A stretch of DNA of 64,000 nucleotides, taken from JAJZGK01 sp035538795 (GTDB lineage Bacteria > Pseudomonadota > Alphaproteobacteria > Rhodospirillales > Magnetospirillaceae). Shown here one piece after another: positions 52,347 through 59,921 of this stretch (position 1 is the first letter of the stretch; each line of letters starts with the position of its first letter). The position numbers and the translations under genes were made by a program. A model generated the notes under the pieces. That model was not told the DNA's origin. It saw only the letters and a program-made list of their open reading frames with translations, and did no database searches. The DNA lies in contig DATLJS010000052.1 of NCBI GenBank assembly GCA_035538795.1, positions 62,001-126,000 of the forward strand, read 5' to 3'.

Positions 52347-53537
52347 TCAGTTCGAGGTGTCGGCCACGCCGTTGCCGCCGCTTTGGGCGATCAGGCCGTC
52401 GATCAGGTGGTCTGCCTCTTTATCCAGGTCGGCGAAGACGGTGGTTTCCGCCACGGTTTCCTTTTGCCGGCCGGAGGAAAGCTGAGGACCGCTCAGATCC
52501 TTGACCGTCACATCCACTTCCATGGACAAGCCGATGCGCAAGGGGTGGGCTTTCAGTTCTTCGGGGTCGAGGGCGATGCGCACCGGAAGCCGCTGCACCA
52601 CCTTGATCCAGTTGCCGGTGGCGTTCTGCGCCGGCAGCAGGGAAAAGGCCGAGCCCGTTCCCGCCGACAACCCGACCACCTTGCCGTGATAGGTCACGCC
52701 GCCGCCGTAAAGATCGGCGGTCAGGGTTGCCGGTTGTCCGATCCGCATATCGTTCAGCTGGCCTTCCTTGAAATTGGCGTCGACCCAGACCTGATCGAGG
52801 GGAACCACGGCCATCAGCGGCGTGCCCGGAGTGGTGCGCTGGCCCACCTGCACGGCGCGGCGGGCCACCTGTCCGGAAACCGGGGCGGGCACGACGGTGC
52901 GCCGCCAGGCCAGATAGGCCTCGCGCAGTTGCGCGGCGGCCAAGGTGACGCGGGGATGGCTGGTCAAGGTGGTGTTGTCCACCAGGACGCGATTGGCCTC
53001 AAGCTGCTTGCGGGCGCTGGTCACCTGTGACATGGCCTGCTGCACGGCGTCGCGGGCATGTTTTAACTCTTCGGTGGAGACGGCGCCGGTGTCGGCCAGC
53101 CTTTGGCGGCGCGCCAGATCTTCCTGCATGCGGGCCAGATTGGTTTCCTGCAGCGAGACGGTGGCGGCCAGGGCGCCGTCGTTGCTGTACAGGGCGCGGA
53201 CTTCGCGCACGGTCTGGGCGAAGTGGGCCTTGGCCTGATCCAAGGCCAGCTTGGTGTCGGCCTGATCGATCGTGACCAGCGGCTGCCCCGCCTGGACGAA
53301 ATCGGTGTCGTCCGCGCGGACGGCGACGACGGTTCCGGCGATCTGGGGCGACACCTGGATCACGTTGCCGGAAACATAGGCGTCATCGGTGGTCATGTTG
53401 TAACGCCCGACGCTGAACCAATAAACGCCGTAGGCGGCGCCGATGGCGGCGAACCCGATGGCGGCGGCGGACATCAGAAGCTTGCGCCGGCCATTGCCGG
53501 AAGCAGGCGGGGCTGCGGGGGTGGGAGTGTTCGACAT
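52347..53537 (-). CDS. EmrA-like membrane fusion protein (HlyD family)
   Basis: A 396-residue periplasmic adaptor (ATG at 53537, MSNTPTPAAPP) with one N-terminal membrane helix (about residues 19-38) and lipoyl-like half-motif FVQAGQPLVTIDQADTK. A coiled-coil hairpin spans about 95-195, and the beta-barrel contains APVSGQVARRAVQVGQRTTP. It links the MFS pump to the outer membrane channel. A longer frame upstream extends into the channel gene and is not real. Confidence 0.93.
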   Translation of the reverse strand: MSNTPTPAAPPASGNGRRKLLMSAAAIGFAAIGAAYGVYWFSVGRYNMTTDDAYVSGNVIQVSPQIAGTVVAVRADDTDFVQAGQPLVTIDQADTKLALDQAKAHFAQTVREVRALYSNDGALAATVSLQETNLARMQEDLARRQRLADTGAVSTEELKHARDAVQQAMSQVTSARKQLEANRVLVDNTTLTSHPRVTLAAAQLREAYLAWRRTVVPAPVSGQVARRAVQVGQRTTPGTPLMAVVPLDQVWVDANFKEGQLNDMRIGQPATLTADLYGGGVTYHGKVVGLSAGTGSAFSLLPAQNATGNWIKVVQRLPVRIALDPEELKAHPLRIGLSMEVDVTVKDLSGPQLSSGRQKETVAETTVFADLDKEADHLIDGLIAQSGGNGVADTSN

Positions 53538-53563
53538 GGGGGTTTTCCTGTTCGGAAGAAGGT

Positions 53564-54997
53564 CTATGAATTGGGAACGGTCTGGGGCGCGAAGCCGCCG
53601 CCCAGGGCGTGGGCCAGGGCGATCGACAGGGCGTATTGGCGGTTCCAGGAGTCGGCCACCTTGCGCCGTTGGGCGATCAATTCCCCTTCCGCCGACAGCA
53701 CGGTCAGATAGTTGGTCAGCCCCTCGCGGTAACGCAGCACGGCCAGGCGGTAAGCCTGCTCCAGATGCGCGACGGCCACCCGTTCCTGGGCCAGGGCGTC
53801 CTGATTGGCCTGCCACGAGGTCAGTTGGGCGACGATGTCCTGCAAGGCGGAGAGAACGGCGCCGTTATATTGCTCGATTTCGATATCCAGGCTGGCGGTG
53901 TCCTGGGCGAGATTGCTGCGCAGCCGTCCGGCATCGAAGATCGGCAAGGTGATGGCCGGTCCGGCGCCGTAAGTGCGGCTGGCGGCCACCAGGAATTGGT
54001 CGAGGCCGATGGATTGCAGGCCGACGAAGGCCTTCAGATTGATGTTGGGATAGAATTCGGCCTTGGCGGCGTCGATGCCGTGCGTGGCGGCCTCGATGCG
54101 CCAGCGCCGTGCGACGATGTCGGGGCGGCGCCCGATCAGTTCCGCCGGCAGGGCCGACGGCAGCCCGATGGCCGTGTTCAGATGCAGCGCCGGGCGCTGG
54201 ATCGCCGTTCCCCGGTCGGGGGACGCGCCGATGAGAACCGCCAGGGTTTGCCGCAACAGGGCGATGCGTTCCTCTCCGGCGGTGATTTCGGCCTGGGCGG
54301 CGGCGATGGCGGCTTCGGCTTGCTGATTTTCGATGTCTGTGACCAGGCCGGCGCCGGACAATTTCGCCGATAATCCTTGAATCTCCTGCTTCTGGCGCAG
54401 CAGTTCGCGGCTGATGTCCAACTGGTCGTATTCGGTGGCCAGCCGCGTATAGGCCTGGGCGATGGCGGTTTCCAGTTCCAGCCGGGCGGCTTGGGCTTCG
54501 ACTTCGCTGGCGTGCAAGCCGCCCAGGGCGGCGCGGTATTCGGCTTCGTGCCCGCCCCAGATATCAAGGTCGTAGCTGCCGTCCAGCGACATGCGGTCGT
54601 CGCTGCGGGTGTTGCCGGCATAAGGAGCCGGGTACAGGCCGTTGTTGGTGAAGCGCTCGCCGGTGACGGAGCCCGAGGCGTTGACCTGGGGATAGAGCTG
54701 CGACCGGCTGAGGCCGGCCTGGGCGGCGGCCTTGCGGATGCGGGCCTGCGCCGCTTTCAGGGTCGGGCTGTCCTTCAGGGCTTCGGCGATCAACTGATCA
54801 AGCTGCCTATCCTGATATCCCGCCCACCAATCCTGGGTCGGCCAGGGAGCGTTCTTGGCAATTCCCTGGCTGCTCTGCTCCAGCGCCAACCGATCGGCGT
54901 CGATTTTTCTGGATTCGCTTTGAATGCCATCCCAACTGGCGCAGCCTGCAAGCAGCAGAACGGCGACCGGGGTGGCCAGCAAGGATGTTTTATTCAT
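53564..54997 (-). CDS. NodT/OprM-type outer membrane efflux lipoprotein
   Basis: A 477-residue TolC-superfamily channel with a lipoprotein signal peptide and lipobox LLAGC (lipidated C19). Paired OEP repeats show the family segments LPAELIGRRPDIVARRWRIE and YPNINLKAFVGLQSIG. It is the first gene of the efflux operon channel-adaptor-pump-Usp. A 14-bp perfect palindrome (55034-55047) lies 36 bp upstream of its start. Confidence 0.94.
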   Translation of the reverse strand: MNKTSLLATPVAVLLLAGCASWDGIQSESRKIDADRLALEQSSQGIAKNAPWPTQDWWAGYQDRQLDQLIAEALKDSPTLKAAQARIRKAAAQAGLSRSQLYPQVNASGSVTGERFTNNGLYPAPYAGNTRSDDRMSLDGSYDLDIWGGHEAEYRAALGGLHASEVEAQAARLELETAIAQAYTRLATEYDQLDISRELLRQKQEIQGLSAKLSGAGLVTDIENQQAEAAIAAAQAEITAGEERIALLRQTLAVLIGASPDRGTAIQRPALHLNTAIGLPSALPAELIGRRPDIVARRWRIEAATHGIDAAKAEFYPNINLKAFVGLQSIGLDQFLVAASRTYGAGPAITLPIFDAGRLRSNLAQDTASLDIEIEQYNGAVLSALQDIVAQLTSWQANQDALAQERVAVAHLEQAYRLAVLRYREGLTNYLTVLSAEGELIAQRRKVADSWNRQYALSIALAHALGGGFAPQTVPNS

Positions 54998-55033
54998 GGG
55001 TTCGGCTCGTTCTGTGTCGTTGTTAAGGCTGTT

Positions 55034-55047
55034 ACTGCCTAGGCAGT
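55034..55047. promoter_or_regulatory. MarR operator candidate upstream of efflux operon
   Basis: ACTGCCTAGGCAGT is a perfect 14-bp palindrome located between the marR-like gene's stop (55064) and the efflux channel start (54997). Its half-site ACTGCCTAG recurs in the inverted repeat upstream of the marR-like gene (55543-55583), which supports shared control by that regulator. Confidence 0.65.
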
Positions 55048-55063
55048 TAATTCCACAAAAAAA

Positions 55064-55531
55064 TTAGTGCTGCTCGTCGACGAGGTTGGCGATCATCCGG
55101 TCCAGCATGGATTGCAGCAGCTCGATTTCTTCGGCCTTGAACCCTTTCAGAAGTTGATTCAGGTTCTGTACGGCGATGGGGGCCAGTTGCGGATAGAGTT
55201 CCTTGCCGGCGGGAGTCAGGAAAATTTTCACCACCCGGCGGTCTTCGGCGCAGCGTTCCCGATAGATCAGGCCGCTTTTTTCCAGCCGGTCCAGCATGCG
55301 GGTCATCGAACCGCTGTCATAGCCGATGGCCCGGCACAGCTCCGAAGCGCTGCCGCCGATGCCGCTGGCGATCCGGATCAAAACCACCCACTGAGCGCCC
55401 GTGATGCCCAGGACGCTGGCCCGCTGATCAACGATTTCCTTCACATGGCCGGCGACATCAATGATGGATCGGGCGACGTTGCGGCGGGGAGTGTAGGTTT
55501 CGGCGGTGATCGGTTGGCTGTCGTCGCTCAC
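55064..55531 (-). CDS. MarR-family transcriptional regulator
   Basis: A 155-residue winged-helix MarR protein. The DNA-binding region lies at about 55-110 (GSASELCRAIGYDSGSMTRM, then SGLIYRERCAEDRRVVKIFL), flanked by dimerisation helices. The start is a GTG at 55531 (reads MSDDSQPITAETY); the longer frame upstream comes from shadowing the adjacent dehydrogenase. It lies directly upstream of the efflux operon on the same strand, with palindromes before both, so it probably represses pump expression and itself. Confidence 0.9.
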   Translation of the reverse strand: MSDDSQPITAETYTPRRNVARSIIDVAGHVKEIVDQRASVLGITGAQWVVLIRIASGIGGSASELCRAIGYDSGSMTRMLDRLEKSGLIYRERCAEDRRVVKIFLTPAGKELYPQLAPIAVQNLNQLLKGFKAEEIELLQSMLDRMIANLVDEQH

Positions 55532-55542
55532 GGCGGAATGTC

Positions 55543-55583
55543 CAGTTATCTGTCTGGGCAAATACTGCCTAGACAGATAACTG
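55543..55583. promoter_or_regulatory. Large inverted repeat upstream of marR-like gene
   Basis: CAGTTATCTGTCT (55543-55555) and AGACAGATAACTG (55571-55583) are perfect 13-bp inverted arms around a 15-bp spacer that contains ACTGCCT. The overlapping CTGCCTAGACAG (55565-55576) resembles the efflux operator. It lies 12 bp upstream of the GTG start of the marR-like gene, so it is a likely autoregulatory operator. Confidence 0.65.
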
Positions 55584-55620
55584 GTGTCAAGATGAATCCG
55601 TCGTTCGTTCGGCGGTCGCC

Positions 55621-56415
55621 TTAGGCGATGCTGCGGACGATTCCGCCTTCGACCCGCAAGGCCGCGCCGTTGGTGGCCGACGCCTGGGGCGAGCAGGCGT
55701 AAACCACCATGTTCGCCACTTCCTCGACGCTGGCGAAACGCTTCAGCAGCGAGGTCGGACGCTGGGTCTGGATAAAGCTGGCGGCCATGTCGTCGGCGGT
55801 GATGCCGGCTTGGCGAGCCATGTCCTGCACGAAGGCTTCGACGCCGTCCGAGCGGGTGGGGCCGGGCAGCACCGAATTGACGGTGACGCCGGTTCCGGCG
55901 GTCAGTTCGGCCAACCCGCGCGACACCGCCAGCTGGGCGGTTTTGCTGAAGCCGTAATGAATCATTTCCGTGGGAATGTTCAGGGCGGATTCCGAGGAAA
56001 TGAAGACAATGCGGCCCCAATTCCGTTCCAGCATCCCTTTCATGAAGGCTCTTGAAAGGCGGACGCCGGACATGACGTTGGTCTCGAAAAAGCGGGTCCA
56101 GTCGGCGTCGGGGGTTTCGAAGAAATCCTTCGGCTCGAAGATGCCGGCGTTGTTGACGAGAATGTCCAGGCTGGGGACGGTGGCGGCCAGGGCGGCGCAT
56201 CCTTCGGCGGTGGCGACATTGGCGGCAATGCCGCTGACGGCGGCTCCCGGCAGCTTCGCCTGTAGCTTCTTCACCGCTTCCTGAACGCGTTCCACCGTGC
56301 GTCCGTTCAGAATCACCGTCGCTCCGGCCTCGGCCAAGCCGCTGGCGATCGCGAAACCGATGCCGCTTGTCGAGCCGGTTACCAGAGCGGTCTTGCCGTG
56401 AAAGTCGATTTTCAT
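55621..56415 (-). CDS. Short-chain dehydrogenase/reductase
   Basis: A 264-residue SDR with the cofactor motif TGSTSGIG near residues 13-20, the structural NNAG (VNNAGIF) and catalytic Ser with YGFSK (Tyr-x3-Lys). The C-terminal half is typical. It is NAD(P)-dependent and probably acts on a keto or hydroxy substrate that the sequence does not reveal. ATG at 56415 (MKIDFHGKTALVTG). It lies upstream of the marR-like gene on the same strand, 89 bp away, and 121 bp downstream of another SDR. Confidence 0.92.
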   Translation of the reverse strand: MKIDFHGKTALVTGSTSGIGFAIASGLAEAGATVILNGRTVERVQEAVKKLQAKLPGAAVSGIAANVATAEGCAALAATVPSLDILVNNAGIFEPKDFFETPDADWTRFFETNVMSGVRLSRAFMKGMLERNWGRIVFISSESALNIPTEMIHYGFSKTAQLAVSRGLAELTAGTGVTVNSVLPGPTRSDGVEAFVQDMARQAGITADDMAASFIQTQRPTSLLKRFASVEEVANMVVYACSPQASATNGAALRVEGGIVRSIA

Positions 56416-56536
56416 GAGATGCGCGTCCTTCGATGTGGAGCATACCCGATAAGACATCGGTTTCCGTTTGGGAAATATCCGTTGGATATGGTGGACTTTC
56501 ATCCGGGGTATAATGCTGACTGATTATAGTGTCCGC

Positions 56537-57265
56537 TCAGGATACCAGCGTCAGCCCGCCGTCGACGGCGATGGTCTGGCCGGTGACGAAGGCGTTTTCC
56601 ATCAGGAAGATGTAAGCCGAAGCGATTTCTTCGGTCAGGGCGGTGCGGCCCAGGGGAATCAGGCTGGCAAAATGCTTGTCGGTGGCTTCGACCTGTTCGG
56701 TGCTCATGTGCCGCCACAGGGGGGTGGGCGTCCAGGTGGGGGCGACGGCGTTGGCGCGGCAGCGGCGCGGCGCCAATTCTACGCCCAATCCCTGCACCAG
56801 GGTGCGGATGGCGTCGTTGCCGACGATGGCGCCCGAGGCGTTGTGCGGGCGTCCGCCCGAACCGGCGGTGAAGACCATGCTGCCGCCGTTCGTCAGGGAC
56901 GGAGCGGCAAGGCGGGCGATGGCCAGATTGGCGAACAGCTTTTCCTCGACGGCCTTGCGGATCACGTCGGCGGGAGCATCGAGAAAGCCGCCGCCCATGA
57001 AGCCTCCGGCCATGGAAACCAAATGGTCGAAGGGGCCGACGCCTCGGAAAAAATCCGTCAGATCGTCGGCTTTGGCGGCATCGAGCGCGTCGGAAGACAC
57101 GTCGGCTCCTTCGGCGCGCAGGCATTCGGTGGCGCGGGCCAGTTTCGCCTTGTCACGGCCTGTGACGATCAGCTTGGCGCCCGCTCGCGCAGCCAAGGTG
57201 GCGACGGAAAAGCCGATCCCCGACGAACCGCCGATGATCAGAATGGTCTTGTCTTGAAGCTGCAT
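56537..57265 (-). CDS. Atypical short-chain dehydrogenase lacking the YxxxK pair
   Basis: A 242-residue SDR-fold protein. The Rossmann motif GGSSGIG at 12-18 and the C-terminal GQTIAVDGGLTLVS are normal. Where classical SDRs have Tyr-x3-Lys, aligned from the conserved VELAP (162-166), this protein has A146 and N150 (ASGAIVGNDAIR). It also has VSMAGG where NNAG is usual. A classical dehydrogenase mechanism is therefore unlikely; it may be a binding protein or use another mechanism. It lies 11 bp after the GlcG-like gene in the TetR-divergent operon. Confidence 0.88.
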   Translation of the reverse strand: MQLQDKTILIIGGSSGIGFSVATLAARAGAKLIVTGRDKAKLARATECLRAEGADVSSDALDAAKADDLTDFFRGVGPFDHLVSMAGGFMGGGFLDAPADVIRKAVEEKLFANLAIARLAAPSLTNGGSMVFTAGSGGRPHNASGAIVGNDAIRTLVQGLGVELAPRRCRANAVAPTWTPTPLWRHMSTEQVEATDKHFASLIPLGRTALTEEIASAYIFLMENAFVTGQTIAVDGGLTLVS

Positions 57266-57276
57266 GAAAAACGTCC

Positions 57277-57702
57277 CTAGGTCCGGAAGGTGGCGGCGAC
57301 GTCGGCCGCCAATTTTTGATCGGTTTCGCCGGCCGATCCGCTGATACCGACGGCGCCGCAGACCTGCCCCTCCAGCAGAACGGGTTCGCCGCCCTGCAAG
57401 GGGACCAGGCCTGGCGCCGACAGCATGGCCGTCTGTCCGTCGTTGATCATGTCTTCGAACAGCTTGGACGGTGCCCGCAGCAGCGAAGCCGTGCGGGCCT
57501 TGCCGATGGCTACGTCGGCAGTGACCGGGGCGGCTCCGTCCATGCGCTGAAAGGCCAGAAGCGCACCGGCGGGGTCGGTGACGGCAACCGTGATCCGCAG
57601 CCCCCGCTCATGAGCCAGGGCCAAGGCCGACTCGATCAGAAGGCGGCATCCCCGCAGGCTCAAAGAGGGTGTTTGGACGACCAGAGAAGATGAGGACGGC
57701 AT
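57277..57702 (-). CDS. GlcG/HbpS-family protein
   Basis: A 141-residue protein of the heme-degrading/HbpS-like GlcG family, with segments GLRITVAVTDPAGALLAFQR, IGKARTASLLRAPS and VCGAVGISGSAGETDQKLAA. Some members bind heme or cobalamin or help degrade heme, but the family is functionally mixed. No signal peptide is evident. It lies 7 bp after the siderophore-interacting reductase gene, so iron or heme handling is a reasonable inference. Confidence 0.87.
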   Translation of the reverse strand: MPSSSSLVVQTPSLSLRGCRLLIESALALAHERGLRITVAVTDPAGALLAFQRMDGAAPVTADVAIGKARTASLLRAPSKLFEDMINDGQTAMLSAPGLVPLQGGEPVLLEGQVCGAVGISGSAGETDQKLAADVAATFRT

Positions 57703-57709
57703 GAGAGGA

Positions 57710-58456
57710 TCAGTCCTGGAATTTTTCGTTGGTGTCGGCTTGGCCCTTGACCCAATAGCCGGCGGCTTTCATGTCCGAGATGGGATGGCGGCGTTCGCCG
57801 GTCATGTGGTCGCGCAAGGCGCGGGCGACCGTGGCTTCGGCGGCGATCCAGACGAAACCGTCGCCCGGCGGCAGCTCCAGGGTCTTCAGGGCGGCGAGCA
57901 GAAAGGCGGGGTCGCTGGCCGCTTCGATCGAGCGATGCACCCACAGAGTTCGCAAATCGGCGGACGTCTGGAAGTTCTGTTCTTCCTCGGAAGCGGTGAC
58001 GGCGGCCAAGGTGATGATCCTGGTGCCGGCGGCGGCTTCCTCGATGCGTCGGCCGATGGCCGGCAGGGCGCTTTCGTCGCCGATCAGCAGCCACCAGTCG
58101 TAATCGGCGGGAACGATTATCGATCCCTTTGGGCCGCCGACGGTCAGCTTATGGCCGGGGGCGGCGCTTCGTGCCCACCGAATGGCGGGGCCGCCCGCGT
58201 GAACGGCGAAATCGATGGTCAGGGTGCCGGCGTCCGTGTCGAAACGGCGGGGAGTATAGTCGCGCTTTTCCGCTCCACCCGCCGTCGACGGGAAGAAAAG
58301 CTTCACGTGATCGTCGGGAGACAGGCTGGAGAACCCCTGCATATCGTCACCTTCCAGCACGACGCGAATCATCCGCGGCGTGACGTGGCCGACGGAGCGC
58401 ACCGTCAGATGGCGATGCTTGAGCTCATGGCGTACCCGGGTCACTTCATGGGGCAT
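57710..58456 (-). CDS. Siderophore-interacting protein (FAD-binding ferric reductase)
   Basis: A 248-residue SIP/ViuB-family flavoprotein. The FAD-binding segment RDYTPRRFDTDAGTLTIDF and the PGHKLTVGGPKGS region are followed by a reductase domain (WLLIGDESALPAIGRRIEE) and the C-terminal GYWVKGQ. Such proteins reduce Fe(III)-siderophore in the cytosol to release iron. It is the first gene of the operon divergent from the TetR-like regulator, with two palindromes between. Confidence 0.93.
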   Translation of the reverse strand: MPHEVTRVRHELKHRHLTVRSVGHVTPRMIRVVLEGDDMQGFSSLSPDDHVKLFFPSTAGGAEKRDYTPRRFDTDAGTLTIDFAVHAGGPAIRWARSAAPGHKLTVGGPKGSIIVPADYDWWLLIGDESALPAIGRRIEEAAAGTRIITLAAVTASEEEQNFQTSADLRTLWVHRSIEAASDPAFLLAALKTLELPPGDGFVWIAAEATVARALRDHMTGERRHPISDMKAAGYWVKGQADTNEKFQD

Positions 58457-58513
58457 GAATGGATTCCAATATCGTGTGATCTGTGCATTCTTGCGAAAGC
58501 CGCGGAAAATAGG

Positions 58514-58545
58514 ATACTAATTAGAATATGGATACCAATTGGTAT
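58514..58545. promoter_or_regulatory. Paired palindromic operators between SIP and TetR genes
   Basis: ATACCAATTGGTAT (58532-58545) is a perfect 14-bp palindrome. ATACTAATTAGAAT (58514-58527) is an imperfect copy whose centre is 18 bp away. Both share the frame ATAC-AATT-. They lie in the shared promoter of the SIP operon and the TetR-like gene, so the TetR-like protein is the likely ligand. Confidence 0.7.
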
Positions 58546-58583
58546 TTCAAGTGGGCGGTCTGTAACTTTTGGGGATGCGAGCA

Positions 58584-59162
58584 ATGGCCAGATTGAAAAG
58601 AGAGGAAAGTCAGGCGCTTACGCGATCGAAATTATTGGCGTCGGCCCTCAGGCTTTTTGCTCGGGATGGCTATGCCGCCGCCTCGGTGGATCGTATCGCC
58701 GAGGATGCCGGCTTCAGCAAAGGGGCCTTTTATTCCAACTTCGACGGCAAAGAGCAGATCTATCTCGAAGTTTTGGAAAGCTACGGGGAAGCCAATCTGG
58801 CTCGACTGCTGAAGGCCGTCGATCAGGCTGAAACGCCGGAACAGGTGATCGACGCCGTCGCCGGGTGGGCCACGCGCACCGCCCGCTCGGGCAATTGGGG
58901 GCTTCTGGTTCTGGAATACGCCCGCAGCACGCGGCACGGCGCCGACGTTCAAGCCAAGCAAGAGGCGATCTTCCGCGCCCATTGGCAGGTTTTGGGTGAA
59001 CGTCTGGTCGTGCGGCTGAATCTGTCCGGCCGCGATCCTGGGGTCTTGGGAGCCTTGGTGTTCGAACTGACCTATGCTCCGGCCATGAGTTTCGTCGAAT
59101 CGCCGTCGGCGGGCGATCTCGTCTCCTTGGCGTTGCGGGCTATTTTCAAAGAGGCGTCGTAG
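58584..59162 (+). CDS. TetR-family transcriptional regulator
   Basis: A 192-residue TetR regulator. The helix-turn-helix lies at about residues 10-55 (LTRSKLLASALRLFARDGYA, then SVDRIAEDAGFSKGAFYSNF), followed by an alpha-helical ligand domain. I chose the ATG at 58584 (MARLKREESQ) about 9 bp after GGGG; an ATG at 58575 is possible. It is divergent from the SIP operon and probably represses it and itself. The 3' end abuts a decayed LysR gene on the other strand. Confidence 0.91.
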   Translation: MARLKREESQALTRSKLLASALRLFARDGYAAASVDRIAEDAGFSKGAFYSNFDGKEQIYLEVLESYGEANLARLLKAVDQAETPEQVIDAVAGWATRTARSGNWGLLVLEYARSTRHGADVQAKQEAIFRAHWQVLGERLVVRLNLSGRDPGVLGALVFELTYAPAMSFVESPSAGDLVSLALRAIFKEAS

Positions 59163-59614
59163 GCTTTCGGCAGAAGCTTGGCGGCGGCTGGGGAAATAGA
59201 GATGATACCCTTGGAAAGGCGCGCACCAGTCGTCTAGCACGCGAGCCAGCCGCACTTCGATGAGGTGCGTTCTCACCATGTCCTCGGGCACGTAGGCGAG
59301 GCCGAAACCCTGAAGACAGGCCGTCAGGATCTGGTCGTTGGAGCTAAAGTCAGCTGGCCTTCGACATGGACGTTGAATTCCTTGCCGTTCTTTTCAAATT
59401 CCCGGATCAGATTGCTGTCGTAGGTCGGCAAACGCAGATTGACGCAGTTGTGAGACAGCCGTTCCGGCGGTGTCCGGGGCATGTCCCGTTTGGTGAGATA
59501 AGATGGAGCGTCCACCACGGCCATGCGGATATCCGGGCTGATGCGCACGGCGATCATGTCCTTGGGTAGAAGATTGAACGCCTTTGGCTCATCCCCGAAA
59601 ACCCAGTAACCCAT
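59163..59614 (-). pseudogene. Decayed LysR-family regulator (effector-domain fragment)
   Basis: The minus-strand frame from 59614 reads a LysR effector-domain segment (KDMIAVRISPDIRMAVVDAP, PPERLSHNCVNLRLPTYDSN) down to VEGQLT. The homologous reading then moves to another frame at about 59343 (NDQILTACLQGFGLAYVPED, then WCAPFQGYHLYFPSRRQ) and ends beside the TetR stop. So the gene has a frameshift and lacks the whole DNA-binding half and probably the last residues. It is most similar in pattern to LysR proteins that regulate oxidoreductase genes. Confidence 0.8.
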
Positions 59615-59615
59615 T

Positions 59616-59765
59616 GAAAAAAGACCCTCCGGATAAAAATCCGGAGGGTTCCTAGTAACAGGGAGGCTTCACGTCTGGGAGACGTAGGGTCCGAAGACCC
59701 TGATCGGGCAATGCCCGAACAACAAAGGCGACCTGGATCAGGTCGCCTAAACCTGCGCAGGTGCT
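59616..59765 (-). ncRNA. Candidate structured small RNA with six hairpins and a terminator
   Basis: Reading the minus strand, six near-consecutive perfect hairpins occur. They are ACCTGC/GCAGGT (59762-59751), a 10-bp stem AGGCGACCTG/CAGGTCGCCT (59748-59726), TCGGGC/GCCCGA (59718-59704), AGGGTC-TTCG-GACCCT (59701-59686), ACGTCT-CCC-AGACGT (59685-59671), and an 11-bp stem ACCCTCCGGAT/ATCCGGAGGGT (59649-59624) followed by CTTTTTTC. The UUCG tetraloop and the T-tract indicate transcription to the left. Loops and linkers hold CCUCCC, which could pair with ribosome sites. No known family was recognised; the start and promoter are not identified. Confidence 0.6.
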
Positions 59766-59921
59766 GCAATACAGCGTCTGCTGAAGAAATGTTTAAGGGA
59801 TTTGACAGGCTGCGACTACGGACGATGAGGAATGCAAGTCATGCATTTCACTCATAGCCCGTAGGGGTATGGGGCGATTTCGCGTTGATCCAGTCTGCCT
59901 CTGCCAGGGTTCTGGCGGAAT
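59766..59921. other. Spacer between RNA candidate and LysR gene
   Basis: This 156-bp stretch should hold the promoter of the RNA candidate. I see no convincing -35/-10 pair on the minus strand and no coding pattern. It contains short direct repeats of ATGCA (around 59832-59845). Confidence 0.4.

Noticed and set aside
55064..56443. A 459-codon frame that would fuse a dehydrogenase region to the MarR-like protein
   Set aside because: The N-terminal half is the wrong frame of the SDR gene (Arg/Gly-rich). The two real genes have their own starts, stops and an operator between them.
59616..59765. Insertion-sequence end or attachment site as explanation for the hairpins
   Set aside because: There is no transposase, no target duplication and no long terminal inverted repeat. 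The T-tract and UUCG loop favour an RNA.
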